From: JBFMFR01 sp040752025
Lineage (GTDB): Bacteria > Chloroflexota > Anaerolineae > Anaerolineales > UBA4823
Assembly: GCA_040752025.1 (NCBI GenBank)
Contig: JBFMFR010000006.1
Coordinates: 62,001 to 126,000 of the forward strand
Direction: 5' to 3'
DNA: 64,000 bases
Shown: positions 51,461-59,418 of the stretch, piece after piece
Layout of the letters: each line of letters starts with the position of its first letter
How positions within the stretch are numbered: the stretch's first letter is position 1
Notes under the pieces: model-generated
Seen by the model: only the letters and a program-made list of their open reading frames with translations
What the model was told of the DNA's origin: nothing
The model's database searches: none
Made by a program: the position numbers and the translations under genes

Positions 51461-53125
51461 ATGCGATTATACCACTCTCCCCAATCACGCACCCGCCTGG
51501 CTCTGCTCCTCTCACTTCTGCTTATGGTTTCGGGCTGCGCATCGCCTCAGGCCACCCAAGCGCTAATCACAGTTAGCCTGTTAGCCGATGGACAGACGAA
51601 CACCTTGCAGCTTCCTGCAGGCAGCACTGTGCAGCAAGTTTTGGATGCCTCTGGACTTAGTTTGGATGCTCTTGATCGAACCGAGCCGCCCATTTATACC
51701 GTATTAGGTAACGGCGCAGAAGTTCGCCTGGTGCGAGTGCGCGAATCCTTTGAGGTGGAGCAAGAAGTTATCCCTTTCGAACGCCAGACTTTGCGCAACG
51801 AGTCACTTCCTCAAGATCAGGAGATCCTCATCCAGAAAGGTCAAAATGGCCTGAAAGAGATCACCTATCGGCGCGTTTACGAGGATAGCGTTGAGGTTTC
51901 CAGCGAGCCCATCCCAGTACAGTCAGTCATCGTTGAAGCGCCTGTACCCGAAATTCGCATGATCGGTATCCAGGCCCCCTTGGCTCCCATCGCCATTCCG
52001 GGCCGGCTGCTCTACCTGCGAGATGGCAACGTATGGGCGATTGAAAGCAGCACAGGCGACCGTCGCGCCCTGCTCACCACCGGTGATCTGGATGGGCGGA
52101 TTTTTTCATTGTCAAATGATGGCGCCTGGCTGCTGTTCAGCCGCCGCTCTGCCCAGGAAGGCCGAATCAATTCGCTCTGGGTCGCCAACCTGAACGCGGT
52201 TCCCACCAGTCCAGGCACAACCTTGGGCGAAGCCGACCTGCTCGATCTACAAGTGCCCAACGTGATCCACTTCGCCGATTGGATGTACGACTCAAACGTG
52301 CGCGTGATCTTTTCTACAGTCGAACCACGCGCTGCTGCACCCGGATGGCAGGCCAACAATGATCTGACCTCGATCAATTTTAGTCTCACAGGCTGGACAA
52401 CCAAGTGGATCACGCTCCTGGAGGCTAACGCCGGCGGCGTCTACGGCTGGTGGGGCACCAGCTTTACCTGGGAACCAGATGGTGCCCGGCTGGCTTATGC
52501 CCGCCCTGATGGCATCGGGCTGGTCGACCTGCAAACTGGCGTGATGACCCCCACTCTCGAAATCATTCCCTTGCTCACCCGTCGCGATTGGGCCTGGGTG
52601 CCGGGCCTTTCCTGGGGACCGGATGGTCAAATCCTTTACACCGTCGATCATGTTGCCCCACCATCCTCCAGCGCTCCAGAAGAATCACAGCAGTTCGACC
52701 TGGCAGCCATACCGCTGGCCGGTGGCCCGCTATTGCACCTGGTTTCACAGACCGGCATGTTTGCTTATCCACTGGCATCGCCCTTCCAAGGCGATGCCAA
52801 CTACCAGGTGGCATTCCTTCAGGCCATTTTCCCCAGCCAGAGCGAAACCAGCCGCTACCGCCTGGCTGTAATGGATCGCGATGGTTCTAATCAACGCTTG
52901 CTTTTCCCTGCATCAGAAGCTGCTGGGCTTGAACCACAAAGAGATTGGGGAGCCTGGTCCCCTGCTGCACTACCCGGAAGCGGCGGCTATGCATTGGCTG
53001 TACTTTACCAGGGCAATCTGTGGGTCATTGACTCAACCAACGGCGATGCCGTACAAGTCACCGGCGATGGACTGACCACGCGCGTGATTTGGACATCACT
53101 TCCTGAAATCACTACTGAGAATTGA
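51461..53125 (+). CDS. Surface lipoprotein with G5 domain and TolB-like propeller
   Basis: The 554-residue protein has a signal with lipobox ending at C26 (LLMVSGC). A ubiquitin-like DUF348 segment follows (about 32-75; VSLLADGQTNTLQLPAGSTV), then a G5 domain (about 78-155; EVIPFERQTLRNESLPQDQE and QKGQNGLKEITYRRVYEDS). A long region of TolB/PD40-type repeats comes last (about 185-545; RLLYLRDGNVWAIESSTGDR, FTWEPDGARLAYARPDGIG). G5 domains occur in wall-binding and amino-sugar-binding proteins. It is probably a cell-surface adhesin or sensor; function unknown. The next gene starts 11 bases after its stop. Confidence 0.8.
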   Translation: MRLYHSPQSRTRLALLLSLLLMVSGCASPQATQALITVSLLADGQTNTLQLPAGSTVQQVLDASGLSLDALDRTEPPIYTVLGNGAEVRLVRVRESFEVEQEVIPFERQTLRNESLPQDQEILIQKGQNGLKEITYRRVYEDSVEVSSEPIPVQSVIVEAPVPEIRMIGIQAPLAPIAIPGRLLYLRDGNVWAIESSTGDRRALLTTGDLDGRIFSLSNDGAWLLFSRRSAQEGRINSLWVANLNAVPTSPGTTLGEADLLDLQVPNVIHFADWMYDSNVRVIFSTVEPRAAAPGWQANNDLTSINFSLTGWTTKWITLLEANAGGVYGWWGTSFTWEPDGARLAYARPDGIGLVDLQTGVMTPTLEIIPLLTRRDWAWVPGLSWGPDGQILYTVDHVAPPSSSAPEESQQFDLAAIPLAGGPLLHLVSQTGMFAYPLASPFQGDANYQVAFLQAIFPSQSETSRYRLAVMDRDGSNQRLLFPASEAAGLEPQRDWGAWSPAALPGSGGYALAVLYQGNLWVIDSTNGDAVQVTGDGLTTRVIWTSLPEITTEN

Positions 53126-53136
53126 AAGGGATATCT

Positions 53137-54096
53137 ATGCGCATATTAATTACCGGCGCAGCCGGGTTTCTCGGCTCGCATTTATCCGAATTCTTGCTAA
53201 AACGTGGCCATCAAGTAGTCGGCATGGACAATTTCATTACTGGCAGCCCTGAAAACCTGGCCCACCTGGCCGGGCACCCTGATTTTGCATTCATACGTCA
53301 TGATGTTTCGAACTTCATTTTCGTCCCTGGCAAGCTCGATGCGATTCTGCACTTCGCATCTCCCGCCAGCCCGAACCCTGGTTCGCCTTTTGGATATGTC
53401 AATTTACCCATTCAGACCATGAAAGCAGGGGCGCTGGGTACACACAACACACTGGGTGTGGCGCGTGCCAACCAGGCGCGTTTCCTGCTTGCCTCAACCA
53501 GCGAGATCTACGGCGACCCCCTCGAACATCCACAAACAGAAACCTATTGGGGCCACGTTGATCCGATCGGCATCCGCTCGGTATACGATGAAGCCAAACG
53601 CTTTGCGGAAGCGCTTACCATGGCTTACCACCGCTTCCACGGCATCGACACGCGCATTGTCCGCATCTTCAACACGTATGGCCCGCGTATGCGCTTAGAC
53701 GATGGGCGTGCTGTGCCCAACTTCCTCAAGCAAGCTCTCAACAATCAGCCGCTCACCGTTTACGGCGATGGTTCGCAGACCCGTAGCTTCTGCTATGTCG
53801 ATGATTTGATCGAAGGCATTACCCATCTCTTGCTATCTGATGAACACGATCCAGTCAACATCGGCAATCCGAATGAAATCACAGTTCTCGAATTAGCCGA
53901 GACCATCAATCGGCTGACCAACAACCCGGCCGGAATCATCTTCAAACCATCGCTACGCGGTGAAAGTGACCCACAGCGCCGCAGACCCGATATCAGCCGC
54001 GCCAATCAAATCCTTGGTTGGGGGCCCCAGATCGATTTAGAAGATGGCCTGAGCCGCACGATCGATTACTTCCGCAACAAGATGGAACTCGATTGA
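53137..54096 (+). CDS. NAD-dependent epimerase/dehydratase, UDP-glucuronate decarboxylase-like
   Basis: The 319-residue protein is an extended short-chain dehydrogenase with the NAD motif GAAGFLGSHLSEF and catalytic residues in STSEIYGDPLEHPQTETYWG and YDEAKRFAEALTMAYHR (YxxxK). The pattern FNTYGPRMRLDDGRAVPNFL and GSQTRSFCYVDDLIEGI is typical of the UDP-glucuronate decarboxylase (UXS) group, which makes UDP-xylose for surface glycans. I use the ATG at 53137, preceded by AAAGGG, over a TTG that overlaps the previous stop. It shares one base with the GtrA gene (TGATG). Confidence 0.87.
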   Translation: MRILITGAAGFLGSHLSEFLLKRGHQVVGMDNFITGSPENLAHLAGHPDFAFIRHDVSNFIFVPGKLDAILHFASPASPNPGSPFGYVNLPIQTMKAGALGTHNTLGVARANQARFLLASTSEIYGDPLEHPQTETYWGHVDPIGIRSVYDEAKRFAEALTMAYHRFHGIDTRIVRIFNTYGPRMRLDDGRAVPNFLKQALNNQPLTVYGDGSQTRSFCYVDDLIEGITHLLLSDEHDPVNIGNPNEITVLELAETINRLTNNPAGIIFKPSLRGESDPQRRRPDISRANQILGWGPQIDLEDGLSRTIDYFRNKMELD

Positions 54097-54554
54097 TGGC
54101 GATTCTCACCAACGCCCGCGAGCGCACCCGCTTCCTTCGCTTCGCTGTGGTTGGCATTATCGGCGCGGTGGTTGATTTTGGCATTATGAACTTGCTGGTC
54201 AACCAGTTCTATGCTAGATTGGTTATAGCCGGCACCATTTCGTTCATCGCGGCAATTATCAGCAACTTCCTGTGGAATCGTTACTGGACTTACCCCGACT
54301 CTCGCTCCCGTCCTTTGGCCCGCCAGCTGGCTATGTTCGCATTGGTCAGTGTGACAGGCCTGGTAATCCGCATTCCACTCCTGGCTCTTCTAGAACCCGT
54401 TTTTCATGCTTTGTACGAGATGGTACCTTTTGCCATCCCCTTTTTCTCCATCAATTTCCTGGCAGATAACACCACATTGGCCATTGCAGTGATTGTCGTC
54501 ATGTTCTGGAATTTCTTCGCTAACCGCTACTGGACGTATAACGACGTAGAATAA
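54096..54554 (+). CDS. GtrA-family membrane protein
   Basis: GtrA proteins are small four-helix membrane proteins thought to flip or present lipid-linked sugars. The 152-residue product shows the family start RFLRFAVVGIIGAVVDFGIM, NFLWNRYWTYPDSRSRPL, and the C-terminal FWNFFANRYWTYNDVE. Its ATG shares one base with the stop of the epimerase gene (TGATG), so a sugar-lipid role together with the sugar-nucleotide enzyme is likely. Confidence 0.88.
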   Translation: MAILTNARERTRFLRFAVVGIIGAVVDFGIMNLLVNQFYARLVIAGTISFIAAIISNFLWNRYWTYPDSRSRPLARQLAMFALVSVTGLVIRIPLLALLEPVFHALYEMVPFAIPFFSINFLADNTTLAIAVIVVMFWNFFANRYWTYNDVE

Positions 54555-54563
54555 CTGCTCTCT

Positions 54564-54573
54564 CGGGTATAAT
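54564..54573 (+). promoter_or_regulatory. Extended -10 box immediately before the 54580 gene
   Basis: CGGGTATAAT ends 6 bases before the ATG at 54580, so transcription would begin at or next to the start codon. No Shine-Dalgarno is present. The ten bases are identical to those at 7051-7060. Confidence 0.55.
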
Positions 54574-54579
54574 ATCCGC

Positions 54580-54957
54580 ATGCCCACCAGTTCCAAAATT
54601 ATCCCTATTTACACCTCGCGTGGTGATGTAGGTGCGTATCTGGCATACCCGTACATCTTCAACCCTCGTGGTGAGTGGATCGGGTGGGTGGCCTCCGATC
54701 GCAATGTCTACTCGGTGTACGGCCACCATGTTGGCACGCTCAGCAAAGAACCACGCATCTTGCGCCCCCGCGAATGGAGCTTTGCCAGCGAGCGCCGCCC
54801 CTCACCTCCCGCGCCAGCGCCTATTCGTCTACCCTCACATGTCCCGCTTCCTCCACTCATGTCGGAGATCGCTCAAAACCTGATCGATGTACTGGCAGAT
54901 GCCCCACACCTGCTGCCCCCTCCCGGTGGCGGTGAATTGAACGCCGATATGGATTGA
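54580..54957 (+). CDS. Hypothetical protein, possible beta-flower fold
   Basis: The 125-residue protein begins with a strand-rich region (KIIPIYTSRGDVGAYLAYPY, FNPRGEWIGWVASDRNVYSV, YGHHVGTLSKEPRILR) whose spacing resembles '4-fold beta flower' proteins. A Pro-rich stretch and a short acidic helical end follow. I cannot name a function. It appears to be leaderless (see the box at 54564-54573). The ChlI-like gene starts 3 bases after its stop. Confidence 0.6.
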   Translation: MPTSSKIIPIYTSRGDVGAYLAYPYIFNPRGEWIGWVASDRNVYSVYGHHVGTLSKEPRILRPREWSFASERRPSPPAPAPIRLPSHVPLPPLMSEIAQNLIDVLADAPHLLPPPGGGELNADMD

Positions 54958-54960
54958 CCT

Positions 54961-56205
54961 ATGACGGAGCAACCCACCTCTCCAGAATCTCATTCTCCAG
55001 CCCCAACCCAATTCGAAATCCAGGGCGGTTTGGAACGCAACGGCGACTCATCTGCTCCGCCGCCACGTTCACTGCGCGAATTGATCGATCGTGTCTCCGG
55101 CCGAGGCATCAAAACCCATCTTGCCAAGGAAGACAGCGGGTTGGTAGAGGTGCTGCCGTTTCCTTTCCTGGCCCTGGTTGGCCAGCAGGAGATGAAACTG
55201 GCCCTGCTCTTATCGTTGATAAATCCTAACGTGGGCGGAGTGTTGTTGATTGGGCCGCGCGGCACTGGGAAAACCACCGCCGTGCGCAGCCTCATCGATA
55301 TACTCCCCGATGTGCCTCGCAGTCTGTGCTTTTACGGCTGTCTGCCCGAGGACATCGAAACTGGCGGGATCGACTCTGTTTGCCCAGATTGCGCCCAAAA
55401 GTTCGCCGAAGGCCAGGCACTGACCCGCATGGACCGTGTGCGCCTGGTTGAACTACCCCTCAACGCCGAAATGGAGGATGTGGTTGGCGGGCTCGATGAA
55501 CGCGCGGCCTTACACGAGCGATTGCGTATCCGCCGCGGTTTGTTGGCTCAATCAGATCGCAACATCCTGTATGTGGACGAAGTCAACCTGCTCAACGATG
55601 AAATCGTCGATGCAATCCTGGATGCTGCCGCCCAAGGCCGCTACACTGTCAGGCGAGGACCGGTCTCGGCCGTTTACCGCGCTCGCTTCACTTTGATCGG
55701 ATCAATGAATCCAGAGGAAGGTCGCTTGCGCCCGCAAATCTTGGACCGCTTTGGTTTGCGCGTCCTGGTGCGCGGCCTGGAAGATATCGACCAGCGCCTG
55801 GAAGCCTACCACCTTGTCCAGGCATACCTGACCAACCCCCGGGCTACTGTCGCCTCGTTTGCCAGTGAAACTGATCTACTGCGCCAGGAAATCAAAGCCG
55901 CTCGTGATCTGGTAACAAAAGTCACCCTGCCGGACTCGGTTGCCCATCTGGGACTGGACATCATCCGCGAATTACAAATCGATTCTTTGCGCGCAGAGAT
56001 AACGCTCTTTGAATCTGCTCGCGCTCACGCCGCCGCGGATTCTCGCCAGGAAGTAACACCTGAAGATCTACATACCGTAGCTCCTCTGGCCTTGCGCGCC
56101 CGGCGTTCATCTTTCATGGTCGAATTCTTCGCCAACCAGCAAACCGAAGAAGCCGAAATCCGTTCGATTATTGACCGTGTGTTGAATCATTCCAAGGAGA
56201 ACTGA
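54961..56205 (+). CDS. ChlI/BchI-like AAA+ ATPase (magnesium chelatase subunit I family)
   Basis: The 414-residue protein has the ChlI-type AAA+ core: LLIGPRGTGKTTAVRSL (Walker A), RNILYVDEVNLLNDEIVDAI (Walker B), ARFTLIGSMNPEEGRLRPQI (sensor 1) and ILDRFGLRVLVRGLED. A zinc-like cysteine set, CFYGC and CPDC, lies around residues 125-145. ChlI works with ChlD and ChlH in chlorophyll biosynthesis, but neither partner nor other tetrapyrrole-ring genes are nearby, apart from a UroD-like gene two places downstream. A stand-alone AAA+ with a MoxR-like role is equally possible. The TPR gene follows directly. Confidence 0.83.
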   Translation: MTEQPTSPESHSPAPTQFEIQGGLERNGDSSAPPPRSLRELIDRVSGRGIKTHLAKEDSGLVEVLPFPFLALVGQQEMKLALLLSLINPNVGGVLLIGPRGTGKTTAVRSLIDILPDVPRSLCFYGCLPEDIETGGIDSVCPDCAQKFAEGQALTRMDRVRLVELPLNAEMEDVVGGLDERAALHERLRIRRGLLAQSDRNILYVDEVNLLNDEIVDAILDAAAQGRYTVRRGPVSAVYRARFTLIGSMNPEEGRLRPQILDRFGLRVLVRGLEDIDQRLEAYHLVQAYLTNPRATVASFASETDLLRQEIKAARDLVTKVTLPDSVAHLGLDIIRELQIDSLRAEITLFESARAHAAADSRQEVTPEDLHTVAPLALRARRSSFMVEFFANQQTEEAEIRSIIDRVLNHSKEN

Positions 56206-56547
56206 ATGACAGCTCAGACCCCAGTACTTTCAACTGCAGATCAACAACCCAAAACTGCCCAAGACTTCTTACAGCGCGCCTGGAAAGCTCACGTACACAA
56301 GAATTACATCCGCGCCGTGGGAGATTTTCGCAAAGCAATGAGCATAGAACCTCAATCGGCCGAAGCCTGCTTTGGCCTGGGACTCTCCCTGAAAATGATG
56401 GGCAAGCCCAATGACGCCCTGGCTGCCTACCAGAAAACCATCCAGCTACTAGATCAGGGGAGCTTGAACGATAATCCCGCCCGCGCCGCTATGTTGCGCC
56501 GTCTCGCCCAGGCTCATGCAAGCCAGCTCGCTGTTGCAGCCAATTGA
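56206..56547 (+). CDS. Small TPR-repeat protein
   Basis: The 113-residue protein consists mainly of two tetratricopeptide repeats (FLQRAWKAHVHKNYIRAVGD and FGLGLSLKMMGKPNDALAAY), a protein-binding helical scaffold. AAGGAGA precedes the ATG, which follows the ChlI-like stop without a gap. It may act as adaptor for the ATPase or the UroD-like enzyme; partner not known. Confidence 0.78.
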   Translation: MTAQTPVLSTADQQPKTAQDFLQRAWKAHVHKNYIRAVGDFRKAMSIEPQSAEACFGLGLSLKMMGKPNDALAAYQKTIQLLDQGSLNDNPARAAMLRRLAQAHASQLAVAAN

Positions 56548-56558
56548 GTGATAATATC

Positions 56559-57536
56559 ATGGTTACTCACCGCCAACGTCTAGAAACCTGCCTTTCGGGT
56601 GCATCGCCTGATCGTGTTCCCGTCGCCTTATGGCGTCATTTTCCCGTCGACGATCAGACCCCCGAAAGCCTGGCTCACGCTGCCCTGGTATTTCAACGCA
56701 CCTTCGAGTTCGATCTGGTAAAAGTAACACCAGCCTCATCCTACTGCTTGAAAGATTGGGGCGTGCGGGATGAATGGCATGGCGCAACCGAAGGCACGCG
56801 CCAATACACGCAGCGCGTCATCCAAAACCCTGAAGATTGGAAACGCTTACCCGCACTCGATCCTCATCAAGGGTATCTGGCAGCCCAACTGCGCTGCCTG
56901 CGCCTGTTGCTCGATGAACTTGGCTCAGAAACCCCGGTTATTCAAACCATCTTCAATCCCCTCTCACAGGCAAAGAACCTGGTTGGTGGAGATGCCTTAC
57001 TCGTTCACATGCGGCGCTTTCCAGATGCCCTACAGGCCGGACTCGCTACCATATCCGAAAGCACGCGTCGCTTTGTTGAGGCCTTATTAGATACAGGTGT
57101 AGCCGGCATCTTCTATGCCATCCAGCATGCAAAATTCGGCCTGTTATCACCCGAGGAATACCTTCGCTTTGGCAAGCCCTATGATTTACAGATTCTTGAG
57201 CCGGTCCGCCAGTTGTGGCTGAATATGCTCCATTTGCACGGCGAAGAAGTCATGTTCGATCTGGTAGCGGATTATCCAGTCAATATCCTCAACTGGCACG
57301 ACCGCGATACTGCCCCTTCCCTGGCTCAAGGTCAGATGCGCTTTCCCGGCGTAGTCTGCGGTGGTTTGCAGCGCGAGCGCACGATGGTTTTGGGTACACC
57401 ACAAATGGTGCGCCAGGAAGCTATGGAAGCCATACAGGCTACCTCTGGGCAACGGTTTATCTTGGGTACCGGCTGTGTCATCCCAATCCATACTCCATAT
57501 GGCAACCTGCTGGCAGCCCGCCAAAGCGTAGAATAA
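56559..57536 (+). CDS. Uroporphyrinogen decarboxylase-family protein
   Basis: The 325-residue protein has the UroD-family start (HRQRLETCLSGASPDRVPVA; LWRHFPVDDQ), central QTIFNPLSQAKNLVGGDALL, GVAGIFYAIQHAKFGLLSPE and the end motif FILGTGCVIPIHTPYGNLLA. The family covers haem-pathway HemE and many methyltransferase-like proteins (MtaA, CmuC-type). The arginine-rich phosphate-binding start of true HemE is weak here, so I keep the family level. I chose the ATG at 56559; a TTG overlaps the TPR stop (TTGA). Confidence 0.82.
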   Translation: MVTHRQRLETCLSGASPDRVPVALWRHFPVDDQTPESLAHAALVFQRTFEFDLVKVTPASSYCLKDWGVRDEWHGATEGTRQYTQRVIQNPEDWKRLPALDPHQGYLAAQLRCLRLLLDELGSETPVIQTIFNPLSQAKNLVGGDALLVHMRRFPDALQAGLATISESTRRFVEALLDTGVAGIFYAIQHAKFGLLSPEEYLRFGKPYDLQILEPVRQLWLNMLHLHGEEVMFDLVADYPVNILNWHDRDTAPSLAQGQMRFPGVVCGGLQRERTMVLGTPQMVRQEAMEAIQATSGQRFILGTGCVIPIHTPYGNLLAARQSVE

Positions 57537-57559
57537 TGATTTCAGCCTGTTGATTCCTG

Positions 57560-58126
57560 ATGAGCGGCTTACGTATCATAAGTGGCAAGGCCCGCGGGCG
57601 CAAAATTCGCCCGGTCCCAGGTGATATCACCCGTCCGATTACTGATCGGGCCAAGGAATCGCTCTTTAATATTTTACAAATGGATGTACCTGGATCTACC
57701 TGGCTGGACCTGTTCGCTGGCACTGGAGCGGTAGGCATCGAAGCCCTCAGCCGTGAGGCCGAGTTCGTACGTTTCGTGGATGTAAACCGTCAAGCTATCG
57801 AAACTGTACGCGCCAACCTCACCAGCACCGATCTCAAAGCAGGCGCCGAAGTAATCCGTATGGATGCCTTTACCTTGCTGTCTCGTTCGCCGGATCGAAA
57901 TTTCGATTACATTTTTATCGCTCCACCCCAATACAAAGGCTTGTGGAAGCGCGCACTGCTAGATATCGATGCAAATCCACAATGGCTAACTCCCACGGGC
58001 TGGGTTATTGTACAGATCCATCCGGTAGAATATGAAAACATCGAGCTATCCGTGCTGGTCGAGTTCGACCAGCGTCGTTACGGCAGCACCCTCTTCATCT
58101 TCTATCAGCTAGGCGCTACGCATTGA
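57560..58126 (+). CDS. rsmD: 16S rRNA (guanine(966)-N2)-methyltransferase RsmD family
   Basis: RsmD methylates G966 of 16S rRNA. The 188-residue product has LRIISGKARGRKIRPVPGDI, TRPITDRAKESLFNILQ, the SAM motif LDLFAGTGAVGIEALSR and the late catalytic motif. The last reads FDYIFIAPPQYKGLWKRALL, with APPQ where most members have DPPY or DPPF, a change in the catalytic aspartate position (A121). I recall similar forms in related bacteria, so it may be a lineage variant. The gene ends near a promoter for the kinase gene. Confidence 0.88.
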   Translation: MSGLRIISGKARGRKIRPVPGDITRPITDRAKESLFNILQMDVPGSTWLDLFAGTGAVGIEALSREAEFVRFVDVNRQAIETVRANLTSTDLKAGAEVIRMDAFTLLSRSPDRNFDYIFIAPPQYKGLWKRALLDIDANPQWLTPTGWVIVQIHPVEYENIELSVLVEFDQRRYGSTLFIFYQLGATH

Positions 58127-58152
58127 CGCCTTGGCGTGACCCTTGTTATGAT
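58123..58152 (+). promoter_or_regulatory. Promoter of the cNMP-histidine kinase gene
   Basis: TTGACG (58123-58128) and TATGAT (58147-58152) are separated by 18 bases, overlapping the rsmD stop. The start would be near 58159, about 30 bases before the ATG at 58189. Confidence 0.6.
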
Positions 58153-58188
58153 TAGACATTTCTGACAGTTTCCGAGAGGAGCGCGGCG

Positions 58189-59379
58189 ATGAGTACACAA
58201 ATTACACCTCTAAAAATCCTCTTGAATGCCTTTCCAGGCATTCCTCGCGTCGAGGCCGAGGAATTAGTCAACAGTGGACAGGTTTACACCTATCCACCTG
58301 ACACAATCCTTACCCATGAGGACGCTTTTGAATCAACTTTCTATATTATCCTCGAGGGTCAGGTTAGGGTCACCAAAGTCGTCTCTCACGATGAAACGCG
58401 CCTGCTAAAAACGCTTGAAGCCGGTGATTTCTTTGGTGAAATGGCTATCATCCAGGAAGCACCGCGCGCTGCTACAGTCACCACGGCTGAACCCACGACT
58501 GTCCTTGAAATTCGCAAGGATGCCTTTAACAACTTGCTGCGCCGCAGCGCCAGTATTTCGCTGGCTATGGTCAAGGAGGTCAGCAGGCGTCTGCGCACCA
58601 ACGACGCCATGGCCATCGAAGATTTACGCCTCAAGGCAGGCGAGCTGGCTGCCGCTTACCAACAACTCGCCGAGCAAGATTATGCTCGCCGCGAATTCCT
58701 CACCACCATCGCTCATGAACTACGCACACCCCTCACCGCGGCCAATGGCTTTTTGCATATGCTTCAGATGGGACTTCTCCAGGGGCGCGGCCTGGACAAT
58801 GCTGAACAGCGCGCAGCTCTGGAAAACGTCTCGCGCAATGTTCAGCACATCGTCACCCTGGTCAACGACATCCTTTTCCTCCAGGAAATGGATCTGATCC
58901 TGCCTGGTTTTTCTGAAGTCGATCTGCGCGCAGTGCTGGAATCAGTCATCTTGCGCTATCGCAACTCTGCCCAGGAAAGCCAGGTGCGCCTTTGGTTGAC
59001 AATCCCTTCTGATCTGCCGCCAGTTTCTGGCGATGCGAAAAGCCTGGAGCGCGCTTTCGCAGCCCTGGTTGATAATGCCATAAAATTCAGCCCGGATGGG
59101 GGCGATGTTGAAATTATTGCCAGCCAGTCTGATAGCCAGGTAATCATCCTCATCCGCGACCATGGTATCGGCATTCCCGACCATATTATGCCACGCATCT
59201 TTAATCGTTTCTTCCATGTGGATGAAATCAACGGTCGTGTTTTCCGTGGCATTGGCCTGGGTCTCTCCATTGCCCGTCAGGTAATCGAACAGCACCAGGG
59301 GCGCATCTCCGTTGAAAGCCAGTTCGGAAAAGGTGCTACCTTCACCGTGTTCTTAGATGCAGTAAAACGAGCTAAATAG
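58189..59379 (+). CDS. Cyclic-nucleotide-binding-domain histidine kinase
   Basis: The 396-residue protein has an N-terminal cNMP-binding domain (about 15-135; FESTFYIILEGQVRVTKVVS, GDFFGEMAIIQEAPRAATVT), a coiled linker, and a histidine kinase core. The core has H176 (TTIAHELRTPLTAANGFLHM), the N box ERAFAALVDNAIKFSPDG, the G1 box IRDHGIGIPDHIM and the G2 box GIGLGLSIARQVIEQHQG. There is no membrane segment, so it should sense an internal ligand or protein. No response regulator is adjacent. The argF gene starts 39 bases downstream. The ribosome binding site is GAGAGGAG. Confidence 0.88.
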   Translation: MSTQITPLKILLNAFPGIPRVEAEELVNSGQVYTYPPDTILTHEDAFESTFYIILEGQVRVTKVVSHDETRLLKTLEAGDFFGEMAIIQEAPRAATVTTAEPTTVLEIRKDAFNNLLRRSASISLAMVKEVSRRLRTNDAMAIEDLRLKAGELAAAYQQLAEQDYARREFLTTIAHELRTPLTAANGFLHMLQMGLLQGRGLDNAEQRAALENVSRNVQHIVTLVNDILFLQEMDLILPGFSEVDLRAVLESVILRYRNSAQESQVRLWLTIPSDLPPVSGDAKSLERAFAALVDNAIKFSPDGGDVEIIASQSDSQVIILIRDHGIGIPDHIMPRIFNRFFHVDEINGRVFRGIGLGLSIARQVIEQHQGRISVESQFGKGATFTVFLDAVKRAK

Positions 59380-59418
59380 CCCGTCTAAATTTTCAAATCT
59401 ATACAGGAGCTTCGAAAT

